DNA from: Rhodoferax sp.
Lineage (GTDB): Bacteria > Pseudomonadota > Gammaproteobacteria > Burkholderiales > Burkholderiaceae_C
Assembly: GCF_025356155.1 (NCBI RefSeq)
Contig: NZ_JANXUQ010000141.1
Location: forward strand, 1 to 64,000
Length of the DNA: 64,000 bases
Reading direction: 5' to 3'
The position numbers were made by a program, and so were the translations under genes. Shown here one piece after another: positions 44,857 through 52,997 of this stretch. Below the pieces are notes generated by a model that made no database searches, had not been told where the DNA came from, and worked only from the letters and a program-made list of their open reading frames with translations. Position 1 is the first letter of the stretch; every line of letters starts with the position of its first letter.

Positions 44857-45852
44857 ATGGCAAAAGACCTGACACCCAGCACCCAGTGGGCTGAAAACGT
44901 AGCGCCGGATGAGGTTGAACGCTTCGCCAGTTATGGCCAGCAGTTCGCCGCCCTACAGGCCCGAAAATCCAAAAAATATGGCAATGGCCGTGCTCTGCAC
45001 CGCAAGCAGTTGACCGCCGCCAAAGGCACACTGGAAGTGTTGGGCGACCTGCCGGACTTTGCACGCCAGGGCTTGTTTGCCAAGCCTGGCAGCTTCGAGA
45101 TCTTGGTGCGTTTGTCCAACGGTGGCATGGATAAGGCGTCGGATCACAAGCCCGACATTCGCGGGTTTTCTCTGCGCGTATTGGGTGTCACGGGCGATTC
45201 GGCATTGGGCAACGGGCCTGCGGTCAGCCAGGATTTTGCGTTGATCAACCAGGAGGTGTTTGGCTTCTCCAGTGCCGATGATTTTGTGCAATTTGTAGTC
45301 GCCGCGTCCCAAGGCGGTGGCAGTTTGCTCAAGTTTTTGTTCCGGCGTTATGGCGTGTTTGGCGCCCCCGTGCGCCTGGTCAGCATGGTCAAGACCGTGG
45401 GTAAATCTTTCAGCGGGTTCGCGACCGAAACCGTATTCAGCGCGGCCCCCATTGCATGCGGACCCTACGCCGTGCGCGTGCGCCTGGTGCCTGCTGCCAG
45501 CAATGGACCTGCAAGCGCCGATGCCAAGCAAGACTGGGGTGCGGACTTCAGCGCCAAACTGCTTGACAAGAGCCTGCAGTGGGACTTGCAGTTGCAGCCC
45601 TTTGTGGATGCCGAGCGCACGCCGATTGAAGACGCGTCGGTCAATTGGCCCAGCCCCTACACCACAGTGGCACGCCTGACGCTGCCCAAACAGGACAGCA
45701 ACTCTGCGCAGGGCAAGGCCTTGTCAAAGCAGGTTGAATCCGACATATTCGATCCATGGCAAGCCCTGGCTGCACACCGGCCCCTGGGTGATGTGATGCG
45801 TGCGCGCAAAGCGGTGTACTTTGTCAGCCAGCAGGCGCGGCGCGCGCATTAA
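44857..45852 (+). CDS. Catalase-like heme protein
   Basis: A 331-residue protein related to the catalase-like superfamily. It shows GRALHRKQLTAAKGTLEVL, where the His would be distal, FEILVRLSNG, and KPDIRGFSLRVLGV, as in small catalase relatives. It lacks the full catalase length and C-terminal heme-tyrosine motif, so its activity may be peroxidase-like or lost. Several starts are possible from 44797; I use MAKDLTP. No other genes share its transcript clearly. Confidence 0.75.
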   Translation: MAKDLTPSTQWAENVAPDEVERFASYGQQFAALQARKSKKYGNGRALHRKQLTAAKGTLEVLGDLPDFARQGLFAKPGSFEILVRLSNGGMDKASDHKPDIRGFSLRVLGVTGDSALGNGPAVSQDFALINQEVFGFSSADDFVQFVVAASQGGGSLLKFLFRRYGVFGAPVRLVSMVKTVGKSFSGFATETVFSAAPIACGPYAVRVRLVPAASNGPASADAKQDWGADFSAKLLDKSLQWDLQLQPFVDAERTPIEDASVNWPSPYTTVARLTLPKQDSNSAQGKALSKQVESDIFDPWQALAAHRPLGDVMRARKAVYFVSQQARRAH

Positions 45853-45941
45853 GTAGCGCTTGCTTGACATGCCTCAACCTGGCCGGGTTGGGGCGGGTGC
45901 AACATGCCGCGGTATTCACCACTTTTACAGGAGGCATTCAC

Positions 45942-46382
45942 ATGTTCAAACACATTGTTATCGCAACCGATGGTTCACCCGCTTCGGAGCACGCGGCCCA
46001 GTTGGCGGTAGGCCTGGCGCGTGCACACGGCGCCAAGTTGACGGCGGTATACGTGGTAGACCCTTACCCCTATCTGGGGGTGGGCGAAATCAATCCTATG
46101 GGTTTTCAGTCCTACATGTCGGCCGCGCAGGCCCAGGCTTCTCAGGCCCATGCGTATGTTGAGACGTTGTGCAAGCAGGGTGACCACCCAGTGGCTTTGG
46201 AGGTGCGTTTGGTGGAGGAGGTCGGTGCTGCCAGCGGCATCGTGCAGACCGCCGAGGCTCTTGGCGCGGATTTGATCGTGCTGGGTTCGCACGGGCGCAG
46301 CGGCATTGCACGCCTGATGCTGGGCAGCGTATCGACGAAGGTGGTTGCCGAATCCAAGGTGCCGGTGTTGGTGACCCGATAA
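45942..46382 (+). CDS. Universal stress protein
   Basis: A 146-residue UspA-type protein: MFKHIVIATDGSPASEHA and the ATP-binding motif GSHGRSGIARLMLGSVS, so it belongs to the nucleotide-binding branch. The ribosome site caggaggc precedes the ATG. USPs accumulate under stress and starvation; partners are not readable here. Confidence 0.93.
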   Translation: MFKHIVIATDGSPASEHAAQLAVGLARAHGAKLTAVYVVDPYPYLGVGEINPMGFQSYMSAAQAQASQAHAYVETLCKQGDHPVALEVRLVEEVGAASGIVQTAEALGADLIVLGSHGRSGIARLMLGSVSTKVVAESKVPVLVTR

Positions 46383-46457
46383 AGCTCCCGCGACTTGAAA
46401 TAGCGTGTTTGGCGCCCAGCTAGGGTGCTTGACAACGTATTAACTGGAGCGTGCGCC

Positions 46458-47285
46458 GTGGCTTTTATTCTCTTGTGTGGTTTGGCCTTACTCCTGGTTG
46501 TGGGCTTGCTGGGCCAGCCCTATTGGTTGCGGTATCGGCGCAACCGCGTGCGTGCGACGGCTTTCCCTGCAGCGTGGCGCAAGATCTTGCAGCGGCGCGT
46601 GCCCTTGGTGCGCCGCCTGCCCGCGCATTTGCAAATGCAGCTCAAGAAAAACATGCAAGTGTTCATTGCCGAAAAATCATTTCTGGGCTGCGCAGGCCTT
46701 CGCATCACCGAAGAGATGCGGGTCGTTATTGCGGCCCAAGCCTGCTTGCTGATTCTGAACCGCGCCACCGATTACTTTGCCAATGTGCGGCAGGTATTGG
46801 TCTACCCCGGTGCCTTTTTTGTCAACCGCACCTCGATGGACGGCTCTGGTGTGCAGCAGGAAAACCGCCAGGCACTGGCCGGTGAATCCTGGTCGCAAGG
46901 CCAGGTGATCTTGTCGTGGCAAGACACCATGGAAGGCGCTGCCGTGCCGGACGATGGCCGCAACGTGGTGATCCACGAGTTTGCGCATCAGTTGGACCAG
47001 GAAAACGGTGCAGCCCGCGGTGCACCACCACCTACGTTGGGTGACACACAGTACGATGCGCGTCGCTGGTCGCAGGTGTTCAACGCCGCCTATGCACATT
47101 TGCAATTGGAAGTGCACAACGGTGTGCAGGGCCTGATCAACCACTATGGTGCGCAAGACCCGGCGGAGTTTTTCGCAGTAGTGTCCGAGGTGTTTTTTGA
47201 GCAACCCCGCGAACTGGCCGTGGAGTACCCGGCGCTGTACCGTGAACTCAGTGCTTACTACAAGGTGGATCCTGCGGGTTGGTAA
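46458..47285 (+). CDS. mtfA: MtfA-like M90 peptidase
   Basis: A 275-residue M90 peptidase with zinc motif HEFAH at 173-177 and the E ligand in DPAEFFAVVSEVFFEQP. E. coli MtfA titrates the Mlc repressor and is a cytosolic peptidase; this one has an N-terminal hydrophobic segment (AFILLCGLALLLVVGLLG), so it may be membrane-bound. I choose GTG 46458 because ggag sits eight bases before it; the longer GTG start at 46425 lacks one. Confidence 0.9.
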   Translation: MAFILLCGLALLLVVGLLGQPYWLRYRRNRVRATAFPAAWRKILQRRVPLVRRLPAHLQMQLKKNMQVFIAEKSFLGCAGLRITEEMRVVIAAQACLLILNRATDYFANVRQVLVYPGAFFVNRTSMDGSGVQQENRQALAGESWSQGQVILSWQDTMEGAAVPDDGRNVVIHEFAHQLDQENGAARGAPPPTLGDTQYDARRWSQVFNAAYAHLQLEVHNGVQGLINHYGAQDPAEFFAVVSEVFFEQPRELAVEYPALYRELSAYYKVDPAGW

Positions 47286-47294
47286 GGCCCCAGC

Positions 47295-47585
47295 CTACAC
47301 GCCCTCGACCATGATCATGGTCCGGCGTGCCGCTTGCCGGCTGACGGGAAGAATGGCCTGGTACTCGGGCGAGTCATAAAAACGGTTGGCAGAGTCAGCA
47401 TCGGGGAAACGAATCAATACCATGCGGGTGGGTGACCACAGGTCGGTTTCCCGCAGCGTCAGCTTGCCGCCCCGCGCTAGGTATTCGCCACCAAAATGTT
47501 CCACCAGAGGCTTGGCCTTGAGTTTGTATTCTTCGTACAGCTCGGGGTTTTCGAGCAAGGTATCGACGATGAGGTAGGTTGCCAT
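47295..47585 (-). CDS. DUF1330 family protein
   Basis: A 96-residue dimeric ferredoxin-like-fold protein with the family pattern ATYLIVDTLLENPELYEEY, VEHFGGEYLARGG and LIRFPDADSANRFYDSPEY. Function unknown. Nine bases separate its 3' end from that of mtfA, convergent. Confidence 0.92.
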   Translation of the reverse strand: MATYLIVDTLLENPELYEEYKLKAKPLVEHFGGEYLARGGKLTLRETDLWSPTRMVLIRFPDADSANRFYDSPEYQAILPVSRQAARRTMIMVEGV

Positions 47586-47640
47586 GGGTGTATCCGTGTG
47601 TTCGTTGATAAATGCGGGCGTCAGTAATCGTTGTGTCTGG

Positions 47641-48609
47641 TCAATAGAGGCCGCGCACCCGGGCTTGCAAGCGGCTCAGACCCAGCAGGGCGTCGGTAAA
47701 CGGCGTGGGCACTCCGGTCAAGGTGCCCAGTTCTTTCACCACGGTGACCAGCGCATCCAGCTCAATGGCTTTGCCCGCTTCTACATCCTGCAGCATCGAT
47801 GTTTTAAAGGCACCGAGCTTGAGTGTGACCTGGTGCCGGTCCGACGGTTGTTGTTCAATCGGAATGCCGATGCGGTTGCCGATCTCCTTGGCCTCCAGCA
47901 TCACGGCAGAGACGAAATTGCGCACCAACTCATCGCCCAGAATCAGGTCGGTAGTGGCGCCAGTCAGCGCGCTGATGGGGTTCACCGTCATATTGCCCCA
48001 CAGCTTGTACCAAACGTCTTTTTGTACCTGGGGCGATACGCTGGCGGCAAAGCCTGCCTGCGTCAGCAGCGCCGCCAATGCCTGCACACGTTCACTCACC
48101 ACGCCTGATGGTTCGCCCAGTATCAGCCCGTTGCCAAAGTGGTGGTGGATGACGCCGGGTGCGTCTACCGAGCAACTGGCGTGCACCACACACCCGATGA
48201 CGTTGGCCGCGGGAATGGCCGCAGCAATCTCGCCGCTGGCATCCACCGCCTGCAATTGGGTGCCAGCCAGCGCGCCACCAAAACCCTGGAAGAACCACCA
48301 CGGTACGCCGTTCATCGCCGTTAGCACCACTGATTTAGGGCCAATCAGCGGACCGATCTTGCGCACCACCTCCTGCAGAGCGGGTGCCTTGACGGAGACC
48401 ACCACCAAATCCTGGACTCCTAACGCGGCCGCGTCTGCGCAGGCCGTTACAGCATGTCGCTCGGCGCCGATGCGCAAGCCATTGCTTTGCAGGGCCGCCA
48501 GTGTGGCGCCACGTGCAAACACGCTGATCTGGCAACCTGCACGTGCCAGCCCGGCGCCGATCCAGCCGCCGATGGCACCGCAGCCGACGATGCATACCTT
48601 GGAAATCAT
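47641..48609 (-). CDS. Ketopantoate-reductase-like 2-dehydropantoate 2-reductase
   Basis: A 322-residue NADPH-dependent ApbA/PanE family protein: the loop VCIVGCGAIGGWIGAGLARAG minus the last residue, KAPALQ as the hinge, and the C-terminal domain with KLWGNMTVNPISALTG and ELDALVTVVKELG. True PanE is about 300 residues; this longer form may act on another 2-oxo acid. The start MISKVCIVG is chosen to open the Rossmann fold. Confidence 0.85.
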   Translation of the reverse strand: MISKVCIVGCGAIGGWIGAGLARAGCQISVFARGATLAALQSNGLRIGAERHAVTACADAAALGVQDLVVVSVKAPALQEVVRKIGPLIGPKSVVLTAMNGVPWWFFQGFGGALAGTQLQAVDASGEIAAAIPAANVIGCVVHASCSVDAPGVIHHHFGNGLILGEPSGVVSERVQALAALLTQAGFAASVSPQVQKDVWYKLWGNMTVNPISALTGATTDLILGDELVRNFVSAVMLEAKEIGNRIGIPIEQQPSDRHQVTLKLGAFKTSMLQDVEAGKAIELDALVTVVKELGTLTGVPTPFTDALLGLSRLQARVRGLY

Positions 48610-48730
48610 GGGTTTTCTTTCTATTGCTTGGACAGTCGGCGTATTTTGGCAGTGTTGCTTACGTTGGTCATTTGTCGGGCAACCTTTACGAGCCCAATGC
48701 TGGCGCGACCCGGACGGCTTGTGAACATAG

Positions 48731-48739
48731 TTATCCACA
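48731..48739 (+). promoter_or_regulatory. DnaA box 1
   Basis: Perfect consensus ttatccaca, with a related gtccacaga a few bases later. Confidence 0.7.
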
Positions 48740-48945
48740 AAGACGTCCACAGAAATCGGGGGTAACTACTGGCTTTGGGATACTGCGATGCAGCGATCGG
48801 TGGCCCTACAATTTTTGCTATCACGCGGCATCCTGTCATTGGTAAATATGCCCATTTGACTTTCGGGTTTACCCTGGATTCAAGATGATTTTTGGCGGTA
48901 TGGACAGGAAACATGCCGGTCCGTCGGGGTGAAAGACTCGCAATG

Positions 48946-48954
48946 TTATCCACA
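48946..48954 (+). promoter_or_regulatory. DnaA box 2
   Basis: Perfect consensus ttatccaca in the same orientation as box 1, 206 bases downstream. Confidence 0.7.
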
Positions 48955-49067
48955 GCGGCGTAGGTAGTCAGTTGGTAGTAAGAATCCATCCGCGGGCGTT
49001 GCGAACCGGCGCGAGGGCGCTAAGCCTTTACGCCAGGATTTTTACGGAATCTCATATGAAAAATTGG

Positions 49068-49116
49068 GTCGTAGCCCTCGTGAAATATGCCTTGTTAGCT
49101 ATCAAATTGATAGCAA
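49068..49116. repeat. Interspersed repeat copy G
   Basis: Reads gtcgtagccctcgtgaaata, then tgccttgttagctatcaaat, then tgatagc. Between the DnaA-box gap and the DUF924 gene. Confidence 0.88.
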
Positions 49117-49123
49117 TCCGGGC

Positions 49124-49663
49124 TTAAAAGGAGGAACCCGGCTGGTTCAAAAAAACCAGTTCCTCGACAGTGGAGGCGCGCCCCAGAATTGCGTTGCGGT
49201 GTGGGAAGCGGCCGAACTGATCGATGATGGCCTTGTGGCGCTGCTCAAACGAAAGGGTCTTTTCCAGACCGGCTTGCGAAAACAATGCCACGGCCTGCAT
49301 GTGGATGAGGGGCGACTCGCTGTGCATGTAAGGCATGTAGGCAAAGCTGCGCCTGACGGCATCCAGCACATAGTCTTGCCCGCTGGCAACCAATTCTTGT
49401 GCCAGCGTCAGAGCCTGTGCGTCTTGCGCAAATGCGGCCACAGTATCGCGGTGGATGTTGCGTGAGAACTGATCCAACACGATTATTTCCGCCAGGCGGC
49501 CCTGTGGCGCGGCGCGCCATTTGAAAAGCTCGCCCCGGGATGCCGCCCGCAAGACCGCTCCAAAGCGCTCGCGCATCGTGGCGTCCAAGGCGGCGTCTTT
49601 GGCAAAACGCTGTTGGTCACTGAGTTCTTCAAACCAGAAATGCAGGATGTCTTGTGCGTGCAT
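49124..49663 (-). CDS. DUF924 family protein
   Basis: A 179-residue all-helical, TPR-like protein with the family motifs ILHFWFEEL, IIVLDQFSRNIHRDT and FAYMPYMHSESP. Its function is unknown. The size is normal for the family. Upstream are 322 bases with no gene, leading to the repeat-protein gene in the opposite direction. Confidence 0.92.
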   Translation of the reverse strand: MHAQDILHFWFEELSDQQRFAKDAALDATMRERFGAVLRAASRGELFKWRAAPQGRLAEIIVLDQFSRNIHRDTVAAFAQDAQALTLAQELVASGQDYVLDAVRRSFAYMPYMHSESPLIHMQAVALFSQAGLEKTLSFEQRHKAIIDQFGRFPHRNAILGRASTVEELVFLNQPGSSF

Positions 49664-49899
49664 ACATGCCCTCGTGCTACTTGTTTGGAGCCTAGTCTAC
49701 CCATGGTTGCGTTCGAATACGCCGCTTTAAGGTCGAAATCGCCTCCAGTGCAGGCACTCAAAAATGTCGGGCAACTGCGCCGGGCGGGCGGATGCGGGTT
49801 CTGCTGATTCTTCCTGGCAGGCGTCAACGGTTGCCCCAACTTGGGCGTTGCTACAGCTAGACACAGCGGTCGTTTGTTGCCCGGGAGCCCACAAGTCCT

Positions 49900-49908
49900 T
49901 GGTATACT
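49900..49908 (+). promoter_or_regulatory. Extended -10 promoter candidate
   Basis: tggtatact carries the TGn extension and a near-consensus -10. It would give the repeat-protein mRNA a leader of about 70 bases. No good -35 lies at the usual spacing, which extended -10 promoters tolerate. Confidence 0.45.
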
Positions 49909-49985
49909 GATTTTTGACAGCTCTTTCGCTCGGACAGTCGCTGTGTTTTAAAAGTTATCAACTTTCACATTTTTGGAGTTCTAAT

Positions 49986-50378
49986 ATGAATAAGGTTCTG
50001 ATTGCCCTCGTCGCTGGTTTGGTTGCTGCTGGTGCCTACGCTGCAGACGACGCAAAAAAGACACGCGCTGAAGTTAAGGTGGAAGCCGCCGCTGCTAACA
50101 AAAAGGGCGACACTGCTGGCGGTGAAGCGAACGGCATGGCAACTGCTGCAGAGGCCAAACTGTCCAAGGAAGAAATGGCCGCTGTGCGCGCCAGCGTGAA
50201 GGCAGGTGCCAAAGCAGCGAACAAAAAGGGCGACACCGCTGGTGGTGAAGCGAACGGCCTGGTGACTTCCGCCGAAGCCAAATTGTCCAAAGAAGAAATG
50301 ACTGCTTTGCGCGCTAGCGTCAAGGCAGAGGCCAAGGCTGCCGTCAAAAAAGGCGAAGTCAAGATGGGTGAGAAATAA
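49986..50378 (+). CDS. Secreted lysine/alanine-rich tandem-repeat protein
   Basis: A 130-residue exported protein: signal peptide MNKVLIALVAGLVAAGAYA, then two nearly identical 41-residue units (39-79 and 80-120) containing KKGDTAGGEANG and EAKLSKEEM, and the first residues of a third. The mature part is highly charged and helical. Similar short proteins exist in related bacteria but I know no function. ggag seven bases upstream supports the ATG. A terminator follows. Confidence 0.8.
   Translation: MNKVLIALVAGLVAAGAYAADDAKKTRAEVKVEAAAANKKGDTAGGEANGMATAAEAKLSKEEMAAVRASVKAGAKAANKKGDTAGGEANGLVTSAEAKLSKEEMTALRASVKAEAKAAVKKGEVKMGEK
50100..50345 (+). repeat. Two 123-bp in-frame tandem repeats
   Basis: Units 50100-50222 and 50223-50345 each encode 41 residues beginning KKGDTAGGEANG. 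They differ at a handful of codons. Confidence 0.9.
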
Positions 50379-50420
50379 TTCAAAATCTGACCTCGATGTA
50401 AATCGAGGTACGTTTGAAAC

Positions 50421-50445
50421 AAAAAGGGCCCTAGTGGCCCTTTTT
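50421..50445. terminator. Bidirectional terminator
   Basis: aaaaagggcc (50421-50430) pairs with ggcccttttt (50436-50445), loop ctagt. A second hairpin, acctcga/tcgaggt at 50390-50409, precedes it. It can serve the repeat-protein gene and the convergent phospholipase gene. Confidence 0.93.
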
Positions 50446-50455
50446 GCATGGGGCG

Positions 50456-52060
50456 CTAGAGTTGTTCCTCGGGGACCAGCGGGCTCAGCACCCAAGCCTT
50501 GAAACGCAACCAGAGAGACGTGTCGGGCTCGGTTGTCAAGACCATTTCCTTGTCGTCATCCATGCCCAACCATTCGATGCCAGAGCCGCTCTGGGCCAGA
50601 CGCAAGCGGTAAGCGCTTTGCAATCTGTCGATGTCTATGACCCGGATAATTTCGCGGGCGATTTCGGGGGAGTCGATGACGGCACCAAATTCGGTGTTGA
50701 CCGTGGCAGAGCGCGGGTCCAGGTTCATCGAGCCAATGAATGATGTCTTGCGGTCCATGACGAACAACTTGGCATGCAACCGCCCCAGCGACGAACCAAA
50801 CAGGAAGGGTCGCTTGTTGTACTTCACACGGGAGGTACTGAGTTCATACAACTCGATACCATCGGCCAGCATTTGTTCGCGGTAGCGACTGTAGCCAGTG
50901 TGTACGATCGGCTCATCGGTGGAGCCCAGCGAGTTGGTCATGACGGTGACTTTGACACCCCGGTCCCGCAACTGTTTGAGAAACTTCATGCCCTTGATGC
51001 CCGGTACAAAGTAGGGCGATGAAGCCACCACTTCGCGTTGTGCCAGGCTGACCGCCTCCAGCACGTTGTAGGTCACACTGGTTTCCAGCAACTCGCCACC
51101 GGCGATGCTTTCAAATGGTTTGTCCGGGTGGTCCGCAAAAACATACGCAGTGCCCCAGTACAGACCCAGTCGACCCGCGTCCAGATCATCGGAAATCGGC
51201 GCATAACCCAGTACATCAGTCGTGGCCAAGGGTTGTGGGGCTGGCGTTTTGGCCGGGCCGGTTTCCTGTTCGAAGAACGTCAGCAGTTCGTGCTTGCTTT
51301 GGTCGCTCTTGGCTATAACCTCCAGCGGATAAACAGCCCGACTGTTCCAGTAGCGGTCAAACAGGGCGCCCATGGCCGGCAGCACGTCACCCACCACAAA
51401 GGCATCCAGGTCGATGAAGTTCTCCGACACGCCACGCAGGTAATACTCATTGGCCACATTGCGCCCACCGATGACGGCCATCGCCCCATCTGCAATGAAC
51501 AGTTTGTTGTGCATGCGATGGTTGACACGCGATAAGTCGCCCAGTGACGCCAGAAAGCGCCCGGTCTGCCCTTGTTGGCGGGAACAACAGAAGGGGTTGA
51601 AGAGGCGCACCTGGATGTTTTTGTTCGCGGCGAAGGCAAGAAACAGCGCGTCTTGGCCACCGGTGTACAAATCATCAATCAACAGCCGGACCCGTACGCC
51701 GCGGTTGGCTGCGTCGCGCAACGCGCGTAACAGCCAGCGCCCGGTTTCGTCGTTCTCCAGGTGGTAGTACTGCACATCCAGCGACTCCTCGGCGCGCTGG
51801 GCCAATTGCACGCGTGTGTCGAACGAAAATGTGCCCAATGGCATCAAGCGAAAACCCGACAGGCCCTTCTCTGGCAGTGATTCCTGCGCGATCCGTCCCA
51901 AAGTAGTCTTGGTCGAGGCCTCAATGGCTTCACTGGCAATGGCTTCGCGGTCAATGGTCGGTAAGGCGGTGGCACAGCCGCCCAGCACGGTGCTTAGACT
52001 AAGCATGGCAAGCAGTAAAGCCAGCCGACGTGGGATCGCCTCAGTTTGTGGAACTTTCAA
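50456..52060 (-). CDS. Phospholipase D family protein, ClsC-like, lipoprotein signal
   Basis: About 534 residues with two HKD motifs: HNKLFIADGAMAVIGGRN and HAKLFVMDRKTSFIGSMNLD. The layout resembles cardiolipin synthase ClsC, which makes cardiolipin from phosphatidylethanolamine and phosphatidylglycerol, and ClsC has no partner here (ymdB absent). An N-terminal signal with LGGC suggests a lipoprotein. The start is uncertain; I use TTG 52060, with gggag upstream. Confidence 0.88.
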   Translation of the reverse strand: MKVPQTEAIPRRLALLLAMLSLSTVLGGCATALPTIDREAIASEAIEASTKTTLGRIAQESLPEKGLSGFRLMPLGTFSFDTRVQLAQRAEESLDVQYYHLENDETGRWLLRALRDAANRGVRVRLLIDDLYTGGQDALFLAFAANKNIQVRLFNPFCCSRQQGQTGRFLASLGDLSRVNHRMHNKLFIADGAMAVIGGRNVANEYYLRGVSENFIDLDAFVVGDVLPAMGALFDRYWNSRAVYPLEVIAKSDQSKHELLTFFEQETGPAKTPAPQPLATTDVLGYAPISDDLDAGRLGLYWGTAYVFADHPDKPFESIAGGELLETSVTYNVLEAVSLAQREVVASSPYFVPGIKGMKFLKQLRDRGVKVTVMTNSLGSTDEPIVHTGYSRYREQMLADGIELYELSTSRVKYNKRPFLFGSSLGRLHAKLFVMDRKTSFIGSMNLDPRSATVNTEFGAVIDSPEIAREIIRVIDIDRLQSAYRLRLAQSGSGIEWLGMDDDKEMVLTTEPDTSLWLRFKAWVLSPLVPEEQL

Positions 52061-52152
52061 TGTAAAGACATCTCCCACCCAGTGCAATAGGCGGCCAACA
52101 AGTTGCGTTCCGCTATACTGGTTTTGAAACTTTAGGGATGTGAGGTTGCGAG

Positions 52153-52701
52153 ATGGGTGCATGGTCAAAGGTGATTGCGGCAATGGCCTTGACGGCTAGC
52201 AGCGTCTGCGTATACGCTGCTCTTGATGTTGGTGAGCTGGCACCGAAGTTTACGACACAAGCTGCAATCGCGGGCAATGTCATTAAGTACTCTCTATCGG
52301 ATGAGCTTAAAAAAGGCCCTGTGGTTTTGTACTTTTTCCCCTTGGCGTTCTCCGATGGCTGCTCCATCGAAGCGCACAATTTTGCAGAAGCCGTCGAGGA
52401 GTACAGCGCTTTGGGCGCCACAGTGATTGGTGTTTCGCGGGACGATATTGAAACGCAAAAGAAGTTCTCGGTATCCGAGTGCAGGGGCAAGTTTGCAGTC
52501 GCATCCGACGTAGACCAAAGCATCATGAAATCGTATGACGCCGTGCTGTTCTTTCGCAGCGACTATGCCAACCGTGTGTCGTTTGTGATTTCACCAGCCG
52601 GCAAAATCATTTACCAATACAACAGCCTCAACCCGGCCAAGCACGTCGCCAATACCATGGCGGCGTTAAAATCTTGGCGCGAGTTAGGCGTGGTGAAGTG
52701 A
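52153..52701 (+). CDS. Exported PrxQ/Bcp-like peroxiredoxin
   Basis: A 182-residue peroxiredoxin with a signal peptide (VIAAMALTASSVCVYA). The peroxidatic cysteine lies in PLAFSDGCSIEAHNF, where canonical Bcp has TPGCTxEAC; the resolving cysteine five residues on is replaced by His, and another cysteine appears in SECRGKF. It would detoxify peroxides in the periplasm, with a different resolving route. Divergent from the phospholipase gene. Confidence 0.88.
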   Translation: MGAWSKVIAAMALTASSVCVYAALDVGELAPKFTTQAAIAGNVIKYSLSDELKKGPVVLYFFPLAFSDGCSIEAHNFAEAVEEYSALGATVIGVSRDDIETQKKFSVSECRGKFAVASDVDQSIMKSYDAVLFFRSDYANRVSFVISPAGKIIYQYNSLNPAKHVANTMAALKSWRELGVVK

Positions 52702-52706
52702 TTTGA

Positions 52707-52892
52707 CTATTTGAATGACTTGGCCGCGCCAGTGTAGTCGGCGGATTCACGCAACTTGCCAATCGCGTTCCGTACATCCTGGACATAGGCTGCATAAGCA
52801 TCCACTGCGCCAGTCTCCACGTCGACCAAGCAGCGCTTCCAGGGCAGTGGCACGACCTCGACTTGCCGCCGACCTGTTTCTCCACCATGCAC
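52707..52892 (-). pseudogene. Fragment of a binding-protein-like gene
   Basis: A 61-residue minus-strand frame with VEVVPLPWKRCLVDVETGAV, then DAYAAYVQDV and ending TGAAKSFK. The piece LPWKRC...VETGAVDAY matches the middle of family 3 periplasmic binding proteins. The rest of the gene is missing, so it is a relic. Confidence 0.45.
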
Positions 52893-52997
52893 AGCATAAG
52901 CACCGCCAGGCCCGGCCGGTCATTCGTTGCCCAGGCCCCTGCTCGTATGAACGTTGAAGCATTGCCGTTGCCGGTTAATTCTTTTTCGCGCTCAATT

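Larger units (their letters stand above)
48610..49067. other. Gap with two DnaA boxes
   Basis: No gene is convincing in these 458 bases; a minus-strand frame 48621-48989 lacks a ribosome site and protein character. Two perfect ttatccaca boxes are present (listed separately). Confidence 0.6.

Noticed and set aside
48621-48989. 122-residue minus-strand frame in the DnaA-box gap
   Set aside because: No ribosome site, odd composition and no recognisable motif.
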